A DNA stretch of 35,538 nucleotides from Runella sp. (GTDB lineage: Bacteria; Bacteroidota; Bacteroidia; Cytophagales; Spirosomataceae). Location of the stretch: the NCBI RefSeq assembly GCF_027484545.1, contig NZ_JAIXST010000195.1, forward strand, positions 1 to 35,538. The letters are read 5' to 3'. The position numbers and the translations under genes are program-made. The notes beneath the pieces were generated by a model, which saw only the letters and a program-made list of their open reading frames with translations, did not search any database and was not told the origin of the DNA. Of the stretch, positions 22,522 through 29,881 are shown piece after piece. The first letter of the stretch is position 1; each line of letters opens with the position of its first letter.

Positions 22522-23336
22522 CAACTGACTTGCGCAAGTCGTCCTTTTTGCCCAAAAAATTCCGATATTGTGGGCTCTTTGCTTGTATTGGCTTCTTCAT
22601 TGTAATAAATCAAGCTCCAATTGCCGTTATAATCTTCAACGAGAGCACTCAGAGATTCTACCCAATCGCCCGAGTTCATATAAATCACGTCTCCCATTTG
22701 ACGAATGGCGGGTTGGTGAATGTGTCCGCAGATGATACCGTCACAATTGCGTGAACGGGCCAATTCCGTTAATTTTTCTTCAAAATCAGAAATGTAACTT
22801 ACTGCTGCTTTGACTCGTTGTTTCACTACCTGCGACAATGAGTAATACGGCAGTCCCTGCCAACTGCGATAATGATTATACAACTTATTGACCCACAATA
22901 AAAAAGTATAACCTACATCGCCCAAATAGGCCAACCATTTCATGTGGGTAGTGATGCTGTCAAATACATCCCCGTGCGTGATATAGAAGCGCTTGCCGCC
23001 TGATTTAAGAATATAATCTTTACGAATTTGAAACTGTTTGCCGAGTTTTAGCGGCATGATTTGATCCAAAAAATCATCATGGTTTCCCCGCAGATAAATA
23101 ACCTTGGTATCATAGTCATCCATCATCTTCAGCACCGTCTTGAAAAAAGCAGTATGTTTCTTTTTCCAAGCCCCGTATTTTTTCAGTTGCCAACCGTCAA
23201 TAATATCCCCGTTGAGGATTAGTTTACGGCATTTGTACTGTTTGAGGAAGTTGGTCACCTCTTTGGCTTTGGAGCCTTTAGTTCCCAAATGAAGATCTGA
23301 GATGACAATCGTGCGAAAATGTAGCTTATTTTTCAT
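22521..23336 (-). CDS. UDP-2,3-diacylglucosamine diphosphatase-like metallophosphoesterase
   Basis: 271 aa. The calcineurin-like metal motifs are complete: SDLHLG (Asp 14, His 16), NGDIIDGW (Asp 44), RGNHDD (Asn 85, His 86), THGDVFD and CGHIHQP. The order and the DGW after GDIID match the LpxH-like branch, which cleaves UDP-2,3-diacylglucosamine to lipid X in lipid A synthesis. In Bacteroidota several paralogues exist, so the lipid A role is likely but not certain. It is peripheral to the inner membrane. Confidence 0.83.
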   Translation of the reverse strand: MKNKLHFRTIVISDLHLGTKGSKAKEVTNFLKQYKCRKLILNGDIIDGWQLKKYGAWKKKHTAFFKTVLKMMDDYDTKVIYLRGNHDDFLDQIMPLKLGKQFQIRKDYILKSGGKRFYITHGDVFDSITTHMKWLAYLGDVGYTFLLWVNKLYNHYRSWQGLPYYSLSQVVKQRVKAAVSYISDFEEKLTELARSRNCDGIICGHIHQPAIRQMGDVIYMNSGDWVESLSALVEDYNGNWSLIYYNEEANTSKEPTISEFFGQKGRLAQVS

Positions 23337-23507
23337 GCTTTCAAAAAAACTACATTTTCTTTACTTATTCATTTTCAATGATTTATGCTTTTGATATTTT
23401 TTTGTCTACCCCGTAACATTTCAGTAACAATTCAAATTTTCGGAACTTTCACCCATTAAATAGGCTTAAAGATTCACATAATCGTACATTCACAATTAGT
23501 ATTTATA

Positions 23508-24140
23508 ATGGAAAATCCTGTTTTGATTTTAGGAGCAAAAGGCTTGGGCTTGGTCGCATTAGATATTTTTCAACGCAATAATGTCATCGTTTACGGTCTT
23601 TTGGACGACGATACTGCTTTACACAACACCGAAATCGGCGAATACACCGTCTTGGGGAACACAGACGACGATGGATTTCTGAAACTCATTGGCAAAAAAT
23701 GCGAAGCTTTTGTAGCGGTAGAAGAACGCGCCGTTCGTCGCGACCTCGTTGAAATGCTCAACGACCGCCGTCATGTCATGCCCGTTAATGCGATTCACGA
23801 CACAGCCGTTATTTCATCCTTTGCTGAAATCGGTCATGGTAATTTGATTGCTGCAAGAGCCGTCGTCAATGCCAAAGCTACCGTTGGGAATCATTCGTTG
23901 ATTCAGACTGGGGCTGTCATTGAACACGGAGCTACTGTGGGCGATTATGCCAATATAGGTGCCGGAAGTATCGTTGGTAGTGGTGCCACCATCGACGATG
24001 ATGCTTTTGTTGGTTCGGGTGTCACCATCATTGCAGGAGTGAAAATCGGGAAAGGTGCCAGTGTAGGGGCAGGTTCAGTGGTCGTGGAAGATGTTCCTGC
24101 AAAAGGACGGGTGTTTGGAAACCCGGCTAAGAAAGTGTGA
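23508..24140 (+). CDS. NeuD/PglD-like sugar acetyltransferase
   Basis: 210 aa. The N-terminal Rossmann-like part (VLILGAKGLGLVALDIF, YGLLDDD) is followed by a left-handed beta-helix of hexapeptide repeats from about 95 onward (IGHGNLIAARAVVNAKATVG, VGDYANIGAGSIVGSGATI, VGAGSVVVEDVPAKG), ending VFGNPAKKV. This is the NeuD/PglD O- or N-acetyltransferase architecture used on nucleotide sugars or sialic acid for surface glycans. No glycan cluster surrounds it. The second TA module begins 45 bp downstream. Confidence 0.87.
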   Translation: MENPVLILGAKGLGLVALDIFQRNNVIVYGLLDDDTALHNTEIGEYTVLGNTDDDGFLKLIGKKCEAFVAVEERAVRRDLVEMLNDRRHVMPVNAIHDTAVISSFAEIGHGNLIAARAVVNAKATVGNHSLIQTGAVIEHGATVGDYANIGAGSIVGSGATIDDDAFVGSGVTIIAGVKIGKGASVGAGSVVVEDVPAKGRVFGNPAKKV

Positions 24141-24185
24141 TGAATTTGTTATTTGTTTTTATATTTACCTTAAAATAAAAAGCAG

Positions 24186-24437
24186 ATGGAAGCGAACTTA
24201 AATTTTAATATACCCCTATCAATTAACGAGTTAGCTCAATTGATTAGGGAACAATTACCTGCCAGTGACCGATTAAAATTGGCCCAATTGCTCGGTGCTG
24301 ATGAACCTGAAGCTAACGACGAGCCTTCCCAAGAACAACTCGTTGCTGAAATAAAACAAGCGGTGCATGAACTTAATTTAGTAAAACAAGGAAAAATGAA
24401 AGCCCGTCCTGTTAAAGAATTATTGGATGAACTTTGA
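24186..24437 (+). CDS. Antitoxin of the second TA module
   Basis: 83 aa, acidic. LSINELAQLIREQLPASDRL aligns with the first-module antitoxin, and the C-terminal AEIKQAVHELNLVKQGKMKA / RPVKELLDEL is the better conserved half, presumably the toxin-binding tail. It overlaps the toxin start by 11 bp (24427-24437), giving translational coupling with the antitoxin made first. I cannot assign it to a named antitoxin family; no clear ribbon-helix-helix or HTH is visible, so DNA binding is uncertain. Confidence 0.75.
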   Translation: MEANLNFNIPLSINELAQLIREQLPASDRLKLAQLLGADEPEANDEPSQEQLVAEIKQAVHELNLVKQGKMKARPVKELLDEL

Positions 24438-24756
24438 GATTAAAACCATCGAATCGTTTGATAGGCAGATTAAACGATTCGCTAAAAAGTATCCTTCAGT
24501 TAAAAAAGACTTTACGAATTTTTTAGAAACTTTAGCAGAGAATCCAACTCAAGGTACGCCGTTGGGTAAAGATTGTTATAAAATCCGAATGGCTATTTCG
24601 AGTAAAAACAAGGGTAAATCAGGTGGTGCACGGATTATTACCAACGTTCATGTTGTGGGAGAAACCATTTACCTGCTTTCCATTTATGACAAGAGTCAAA
24701 AATCAAATTTGGACGAAGGTGAATTAGATGCTTTGTTGCTTGAAATTATTGATTAA
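24427..24756 (+). CDS. RelE/ParE-superfamily toxin, intact copy
   Basis: 109 aa. IESFDRQIKRFAKKYPSVKK matches the helix-hairpin start of the RelE/ParE fold, then NPTQGTPLGKDCYKIRMAIS, GKSGGARIITNV and IYLLSIYDKSQKSNL, which form the beta-sheet and C-terminal strand typical of these toxins. Members either cut ribosome-bound mRNA or inhibit gyrase; the sequence alone does not decide. Homologous along its length to the disrupted toxin at 6100-6437. The stop overlaps the convergent recF stop by 11 bp. Confidence 0.82.
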   Translation: MNFEIKTIESFDRQIKRFAKKYPSVKKDFTNFLETLAENPTQGTPLGKDCYKIRMAISSKNKGKSGGARIITNVHVVGETIYLLSIYDKSQKSNLDEGELDALLLEIID

Positions 24757-25855
24757 ATCTCAATCCTTCGGTCTGAAAAAACTTCACATCAGAATTTACA
24801 TTTTTCAATAAATCCCGTGTCCGCTCAGGCCGGGCATCCGTCAAAAAAACTTGCCCAAACGTGTCATTTTCGATGAGTTGGATTAGCTTTTGGATGCGGC
24901 GGTCGTCCAGTTTGTCGAAAATATCATCCAGTAGTAGGAGGGGTTTCATTTCTTTTTCAATGGCGATGAGGTCAAATTGTGCCAATTTTAAAGCCAGCAC
25001 AAACGACTTTTGTTGACCCTGTGAACCAAATTTGCGCAAAGCGACGCCGTTCATTTCAAACACAAAATCATCTTTGTGAATCCCCATCAGGGTTCGTTGG
25101 GTTTGTAGATCACGCCCACGGTGAAGTCGAAAATTTTCCCTGAAATCCAAATTTTCCACTTCAGATTCGTATCGGATAGTGACTGCTTCGCGGCTTTCAC
25201 CCAAAAAAGCGTAATAATGCTCGGCCAATGGTTCAAAGCTCGCCAAAAATCGTTGGCGACGCTCAAAAATACGATTGGCCAATTCGATGAGTGACTCGTC
25301 ATAGGTGTCCAACAACACATCATCAACGTAGTGACGGTCGGCAAAAATTTTAAGCATACTGTTCCGCTGCGCCAATACTTTATTGTATTGAAGCAAATCC
25401 TGCAAATAAAACTGATCTACCTGCGACAATACGCCGTCGAAAAAACGGCGGCGTTCTTCACTTCCTTCCCGTACCAAATCAGTATCGTTCGGAGCCACCA
25501 ACACCACGGGAAATAATCCAATATGTTCACTGATGCGTTCGTATGGTTTTTTATCGGACAAGATGACTTTTCGTTGTCCTCTTTGCAGGCTGCACGTAAT
25601 CTGAATCGTTTTCCGGTCTTTATGAAAAATACCGTCAACAATCGTAAATTCGGCTTCGTGCTGAATACTGAAGACATCCTGTACTTGAAAAGCACTTTTG
25701 GTGAGTCCCAGCCAATAAACGGCATCCAATAGGTTGGTTTTCCCGCTGCCGTTTTCTCCCACAATACAATTAAGGTGAGGACTAAACTCAAAACTGCCTT
25801 CTTCGTAGTTTTTGAAGTGGGTTAGTTGGAGTTTTTCTAAGTGTAGCTGTGGCAT
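24746..25855 (-). CDS. recF: DNA replication/repair protein RecF
   Basis: 369 aa, normal length. LHLEKLQLTHFKNYEEGSFE is the RecF start. Walker A is GENGSGKT (33-40), the ABC signature is KFGSQGQQKSFVLALKLAQ, and Walker B is LLLLDDIFDKLDD. RecF loads RecA at gaps with RecO and RecR. It is not beside dnaA/dnaN here, as is usual in Bacteroidota. A -7 element TATCTTTG (25885-25892, minus strand) lies about 30 bp upstream. Confidence 0.95.
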   Translation of the reverse strand: MPQLHLEKLQLTHFKNYEEGSFEFSPHLNCIVGENGSGKTNLLDAVYWLGLTKSAFQVQDVFSIQHEAEFTIVDGIFHKDRKTIQITCSLQRGQRKVILSDKKPYERISEHIGLFPVVLVAPNDTDLVREGSEERRRFFDGVLSQVDQFYLQDLLQYNKVLAQRNSMLKIFADRHYVDDVLLDTYDESLIELANRIFERRQRFLASFEPLAEHYYAFLGESREAVTIRYESEVENLDFRENFRLHRGRDLQTQRTLMGIHKDDFVFEMNGVALRKFGSQGQQKSFVLALKLAQFDLIAIEKEMKPLLLLDDIFDKLDDRRIQKLIQLIENDTFGQVFLTDARPERTRDLLKNVNSDVKFFQTEGLRFNQ

Positions 25856-25884
25856 TGAATGGTTTTATGCTTATTTTCGCGGGG

Positions 25885-25892
25885 CAAAGATA
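25885..25892 (-). promoter_or_regulatory. -7 element of recF
   Basis: Minus strand TATCTTTG matches TAnnTTTG about 30 bp upstream of the recF ATG. No TTG was found at -33. Confidence 0.45.
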
Positions 25893-26006
25893 AAACAGTC
25901 CACCCTTTACAGTTTAAAGTTGGCAGATAATTACCTTATTTTTATTAAACAAGCCAACGACCTATTGTTCACAGTTGACGCAGAAAACCTTATTTTATTG
26001 TAAAAA

Positions 26007-27026
26007 ATGGCAACCAAGACCAAAGCGACCCCAGCTAAAACAACCCATCCCAAAGAAAGATACATGTACTGGTACGAGTCCATGATGCTTCAACGTAAGT
26101 TTGAAGAAAAAGCAGGACAGCTCTACGGACAACAAAAAATTCGTGGCTTTTGCCACTTGTATATTGGTCAGGAAGCATGTTCGTCGGGCGGAGTAAGTGC
26201 ACTTACCAAAGATGACAAATGGATTACCGCTTACCGCGATCACGGTATTCCATTGGCGTTAGGTACTGATCCTAATGCGATTATGGCCGAACTCTACGGA
26301 AAAGCAACGGGTACGACCAAAGGTAAAGGCGGTTCGATGCACATTTTTGATAAGGAACATAACTTTGTAGGCGGGCACGGTATCGTAGGCGCTCAAATTC
26401 CATTGGGAGCGGGTATTGCCTTCGCCGAAAAATACAACAAGACCTCCAATCTTTGCATCTGTTTGTTTGGTGACGGAGCCGTACGTCAAGGCGCTTTGCA
26501 CGAAGCTTTCAACATGGCGATGACGTGGAAACTTCCCGTGATTTTTGTGGTAGAAAACAACGGATACGCCATGGGAACCTCTGTAAACCGTACTTCTAAT
26601 GTGACAGACCTTTATACCATTGGCGAAGCGTATGATATGCCTTCTGAGCCAGTAGATGGAATGGACGTAGAAGCCGTTCATGAAGCGGTGAGTCGCGCTG
26701 CTGAGCGTGCACGCAGTGGTCAGGGACCTACTTTTTTAGAATTCAAAACGTATCGCTATCGGGGCCACTCTATGTCGGACCCGCAAAAATACCGTACCAA
26801 AGAAGAGGTCGAAGAATACAAGAAACGGGACCCTATCGAAATGGTAAAATCGACCATTTTGACCAATGGAATCGCTACGGAAGAAGATTTAGCGGCTATT
26901 GATGCTAAAATCAAACAGCGAGTGGATGAAGCCGTGAAATTCTCGGAAGAGTCACCTTGGCCGGATGCTTCCGAAATCTTCAAGGATATTTACGTACAGG
27001 AAGATTATCCGTTTATTGTTGATTAA
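26007..27026 (+). CDS. pdhA: Pyruvate dehydrogenase E1 component, alpha subunit
   Basis: 339 aa. The thiamine diphosphate motif runs from GDGAVRQG (155-162) to NNGYAMGT (184-191). GFCHLYIGQEA, GHGIVGAQIPLGAG and TYRYRGHSMSDPQKYR are characteristic of the E1 alpha of the pyruvate or branched-chain dehydrogenase complex. The pyruvate assignment rests on overall resemblance to PdhA. It decarboxylates pyruvate and passes the acetyl group to E2. The E1 beta and E2 genes are not adjacent; a hairpin repeat and an unrelated permease follow. Confidence 0.92.
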   Translation: MATKTKATPAKTTHPKERYMYWYESMMLQRKFEEKAGQLYGQQKIRGFCHLYIGQEACSSGGVSALTKDDKWITAYRDHGIPLALGTDPNAIMAELYGKATGTTKGKGGSMHIFDKEHNFVGGHGIVGAQIPLGAGIAFAEKYNKTSNLCICLFGDGAVRQGALHEAFNMAMTWKLPVIFVVENNGYAMGTSVNRTSNVTDLYTIGEAYDMPSEPVDGMDVEAVHEAVSRAAERARSGQGPTFLEFKTYRYRGHSMSDPQKYRTKEEVEEYKKRDPIEMVKSTILTNGIATEEDLAAIDAKIKQRVDEAVKFSEESPWPDASEIFKDIYVQEDYPFIVD

Positions 27027-27036
27027 GCAAATTATA

Positions 27037-27069
27037 AAACCTTATAGGTTTCAAAAACCTATAAGGTTT
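27037..27069. repeat. Perfect 15-bp inverted repeat (REP-like hairpin)
   Basis: AAACCTTATAGGTTT (27037-27051) and its exact complement (27055-27069) are separated by 3 nt. Each arm is itself nearly palindromic, so cruciform alternatives exist. It fills most of the 50-bp gap between pdhA and the MlaE-like gene and has no real U-tract. 'aaaccttataggttt' is a word often seen between genes in Bacteroidota. It may act as a weak terminator or as a dispersed repeat. Confidence 0.8.
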
Positions 27070-27076
27070 ACAAGCT

Positions 27077-27808
27077 ATGAAAACGTTAGGAAGTTATTTT
27101 ATCTTTTTAGGCTCGCTTTTAACCAATCGCGAAAAATTTCGAGTCTATGTAAAATTGGTATTCGATGAATGCATAGAAATCGGCATTAACTCGGTTTTTA
27201 TCGTTTCCATTGTCGCCACCTTTTTGGGAGCGGTAACCTGCGTTCAAACGGCTGATAACTTAGTAAGCCCTTTTGTTCCCAATTACATTATTTCCCTTAT
27301 TGTACGCGACAGCAGCATTCTGGAATTTGCTCCTACCATTACCTGCGTGGTATTGTCGGGTAAAGTAGGTTCACATATTGCAGGGGGCTTAGGCACCATG
27401 CGCATTACTGAACAAATTGATGCCTTGGAAGTTATGGGCATCAATTCCATCTCTTATTTGGTACTTCCCAAAATCATTGCTGCACTTGTCATGTTTCCGA
27501 TGCTTGTCATTCTTTCGGGTTTCCTCTCCATCTTAGGGGGCTATATGGCAGGAGTAGCTACCGGTGTCATCTCTCCAGAAGATTATATTCGGGGACTTCG
27601 TTACGATTTTCGGACGTTCAATATCCCTTTTGCCTTAATCAAATCAATCGCTTTTGCGTTTTTGATTACCTCTATTTCTTCCTTCAAAGGCTATTTTACC
27701 CAAGGCGGTGCTTTGGAAGTAGGGCAAGCTTCAACGGCAGCGGTTACCAATAGTTGCATTGCCGTACTGATTGCTGATTATTTACTCGCGCAGTTGTTAT
27801 TACTCTAA
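27077..27808 (+). CDS. MlaE-family ABC transporter permease
   Basis: 243 aa with five or six hydrophobic segments. FLGAVTCVQTADNLVS, REFAPTI-like LEFAPTITCVVLSGKVGSHI and ITEQIDALEVMGINSISYLV are the conserved MlaE/YrbE core. MlaE works with an ATPase (MlaF) and an MCE protein (MlaD) to move phospholipid between membranes. Neither partner is next to it here: pdhA precedes and ung converges from the right. Start ATG 27077 lies 8 bp past the hairpin repeat. Confidence 0.9.
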   Translation: MKTLGSYFIFLGSLLTNREKFRVYVKLVFDECIEIGINSVFIVSIVATFLGAVTCVQTADNLVSPFVPNYIISLIVRDSSILEFAPTITCVVLSGKVGSHIAGGLGTMRITEQIDALEVMGINSISYLVLPKIIAALVMFPMLVILSGFLSILGGYMAGVATGVISPEDYIRGLRYDFRTFNIPFALIKSIAFAFLITSISSFKGYFTQGGALEVGQASTAAVTNSCIAVLIADYLLAQLLLL

Positions 27809-27815
27809 CCCTTGC

Positions 27816-28481
27816 TTACCATTCAATTTCCTGTAAACCCTTACTTTTTAAGTAATTGTTCGCTTGACTAAAATGCTTATTTCCAAACCAGCCACCAAAG
27901 TTGGCTGACATGGGCGAAGGGTGCTTTGATTTCAATACAAAATGTTTTTTTGCGTCAATAATGCGACCTTTATCCTGCGCATATTTTCCCCAAAGAAGGA
28001 ATACTAATCCCTGCTTCTCATTGTCAAGATGCTGAATAACAGCATCCGTAAACCGCTCCCAGCCGTGTCCTTGGTGGGAACCCGGCTTTCCTTCCCGTAC
28101 CGTCAGCGTAGCATTTAATAATAACACCCCCTGCTCAGCCCAACGTTCCAGATTGCCCGTGCGAGGGAATGGTTTGCCCAAATCGTCCTGAATCTCTTTG
28201 AAAATATTGATAAGCGAAGGCGGCATGGATACACCGTCATTGACCGAAAAACACAATCCATTGGCTTGGCCTTTCCCATGATAAGGGTCCTGTCCCAAGA
28301 TAACCACTTTCACTTGGTCGAAAGGGCACTTGTCAAAGGCATTGAACATTAGCTTGCCGGGAGGGTAAATTTTCTGAGTTACGTACTCCTGCTTAACAAA
28401 GTCGGTCAGCTCTTTAAAATACGGCTGTTCAAATTCAGACTGTAGATGCGCCTTCCACGAGGCGTCTATTTTAACATCCAT
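27816..28481 (-). CDS. ung: Uracil-DNA glycosylase, family 1
   Basis: 221 aa from ATG 28481 (MDVKIDASWK); the frame extends 12 codons upstream without need. The catalytic motif GQDPYHGKGQANGLCFSV (Asp 65, His 68) and the minor-groove loop HPSP (His 187) are both present, as are LLLNATLTVREG and FLLWGKYAQ. It removes uracil from DNA at the start of base excision repair. Divergent from apaG, convergent with the MlaE-like gene (7 bp between stops). Confidence 0.96.
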   Translation of the reverse strand: MDVKIDASWKAHLQSEFEQPYFKELTDFVKQEYVTQKIYPPGKLMFNAFDKCPFDQVKVVILGQDPYHGKGQANGLCFSVNDGVSMPPSLINIFKEIQDDLGKPFPRTGNLERWAEQGVLLLNATLTVREGKPGSHQGHGWERFTDAVIQHLDNEKQGLVFLLWGKYAQDKGRIIDAKKHFVLKSKHPSPMSANFGGWFGNKHFSQANNYLKSKGLQEIEW

Positions 28482-28504
28482 TTTTCTAATTTTTAGGCAA
28501 AATA

Positions 28505-28536
28505 TTGGTTTTTTCAACTATTACAACCTAATTTTG
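28505..28536 (+). promoter_or_regulatory. apaG promoter
   Basis: TTG (28505-28507), a 21-bp spacer and TAATTTTG (28529-28536) match the Bacteroidota consensus. The expected transcript start near 28543 supports ATG 28567 over the in-frame upstream codon at 28534. Confidence 0.6.
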
Positions 28537-28566
28537 GTTATAAAGTTAGGAAATTTCAAAAAAACC

Positions 28567-28953
28567 ATGACATCAGCGATTACAGAAGGCGTGAGAGTGA
28601 GCGTATTAACGCAATACCAGCCCGAATATTCGAGCCCGATGCAGGCGCATTTTGTATTTACGTACCGCATCACTATCGAAAACCACAGCGAGCATACCGT
28701 ACAATTGCTGCGTCGGCATTGGTTTATCCATGATTCCAACGGCACAGTGCGCGAGGTAGAGGGAGAAGGGGTAGTAGGACAGCAGCCTGTCCTCGAACCG
28801 GGCGAAGTTCATGAATACGTATCCGGTTGTAATCTGCGAACCAGCATGGGAAAAATGGCAGGTACGTATTTGATGGAGCGCATCATGGACGGAAAGCAGT
28901 TTCAGGTTACCATTCCCGAATTTATGATGATTACACCATATCGCTTAAATTAA
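28567..28953 (+). CDS. apaG: ApaG domain protein
   Basis: 128 aa, the standard length. TEGVRVSVLTQYQPEYSSP, FTYRITIENHSEHTVQLLRR, HWFIHDSNG, VVGQQPVLEPGEVHEYVSGC and GTYLME are the ApaG fibronectin-III-like fold signatures. ApaG was named for effects on Ap4A and Co2+/Mg2+ handling in enterics; its precise role is unresolved. The promoter at 28505-28536 supports the chosen start. Confidence 0.93.
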   Translation: MTSAITEGVRVSVLTQYQPEYSSPMQAHFVFTYRITIENHSEHTVQLLRRHWFIHDSNGTVREVEGEGVVGQQPVLEPGEVHEYVSGCNLRTSMGKMAGTYLMERIMDGKQFQVTIPEFMMITPYRLN

Positions 28954-29002
28954 AATCATAAGCAATATATTGTAACATCAAGTACCGTTTAACTATTTCA
29001 TT

Positions 29003-29881
29003 TTGCAGTTTCGCTCCCTACTTTTTTATTTTCTTGCTGCCCAAAACGAACACGGTCTGCATTCTCCTTTTGTGTTTGATTTGTACCGTAACATTATTAA
29101 AAAAGACGGCATTTCTACCGACTTTGACAGGATTGAGGCTATTCGGGAACAAATGCTTCAGAGTCGTGAAAAAATCCACGTGACTGATTATGGCGCGGGC
29201 TCCAAAGTCAACGCTTCGCCCGTTCGTGAAATTCGGGATATAGCTCAAAATTCAAAAAAATCGGCACGTTTAGGACGCTTGTTTTTTCGTTTGATTGAGC
29301 ACTTTGGCTACGAATACATTTTTGATTTGGGCACTTCTTTGGGGCTTACTACCTTATATTTAGCAGCTGATTCCAAAACAAAAGTAACCACTTTTGAAGG
29401 TTGTCCTGAAACTGCTAAAATAGCCGATCGAAATTTTGAACAGTTTGCAGTTTACAAAGGGCAAGGGGCAAGAGACAAAAGAGAAGAGAAAAGAAGCAAG
29501 AGGCAAGAAGCAAAGGGCAACAGCCAACCCGCAATCACAAATCACAAATCACAAATCACAACTATCGTAGGAAACCTTGATGAAGTGCTTAGCGAGCAGG
29601 TAAATGCGGCCCCCAAAATTGACTTTGCGTTTTTCGATGCCAACCACCGCTACGAGCCAACCGTGCATTATTTTGAAACCTGTCTCCAAAAAGCGCATAA
29701 CGACAGTCTATTTGTTTTCGACGATATTCATTGGTCTGCTGAAATGGAAGCGGCTTGGGCCTATATCAAAGCACATCCGTCTGTCACGGTTACGATTGAT
29801 TTATTCGCAGTAGGCTTGGTGTTTTTTCGCAAACAGCAACCCAAACAGGATTTTGTGCTGCGGTGGCCATTTTGGAAGTAA
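29003..29881 (+). CDS. Class I SAM-dependent methyltransferase
   Basis: 292 aa. NEHGLHSPFVFDLYRN opens the protein. The SAM-binding motif I is IFDLGTSLGLTTLYL (106-120), followed by VTTFEGCPETAKIA, and IDFAFFDANHRYEPT with FDDIHWS corresponds to later motifs of O-methyltransferase-like enzymes. Substrate unknown. The start is probably TTG 29003 (an ATT lies just before it); no ATG is available upstream before the stop at 28973. Residues about 151-186 (GQGARDKREEKRSKRQEAKG to NHKSQITT) are repeat-derived (see findings). The stop abuts the stop of the convergent OmpA-type gene. Confidence 0.8.
   Translation: MQFRSLLFYFLAAQNEHGLHSPFVFDLYRNIIKKDGISTDFDRIEAIREQMLQSREKIHVTDYGAGSKVNASPVREIRDIAQNSKKSARLGRLFFRLIEHFGYEYIFDLGTSLGLTTLYLAADSKTKVTTFEGCPETAKIADRNFEQFAVYKGQGARDKREEKRSKRQEAKGNSQPAITNHKSQITTIVGNLDEVLSEQVNAAPKIDFAFFDANHRYEPTVHYFETCLQKAHNDSLFVFDDIHWSAEMEAAWAYIKAHPSVTVTIDLFAVGLVFFRKQQPKQDFVLRWPFWK
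29453..29561 (+). repeat. Low-complexity repeat inserted in frame in the methyltransferase gene
   Basis: A purine-rich run of aag/caag/gaag words is followed by four exact tandem copies of the heptamer AATCACA (29533-29560). It is translated without a stop as a Lys/Arg/Glu/Gln-rich stretch between two core elements of the fold. The same kind of sequence is normally intergenic in this group. Confidence 0.8.

Noticed and set aside
29533-29560. CRISPR-like array
   Set aside because: The AATCACA heptamers are contiguous tandem units without spacers and lie inside a reading frame.
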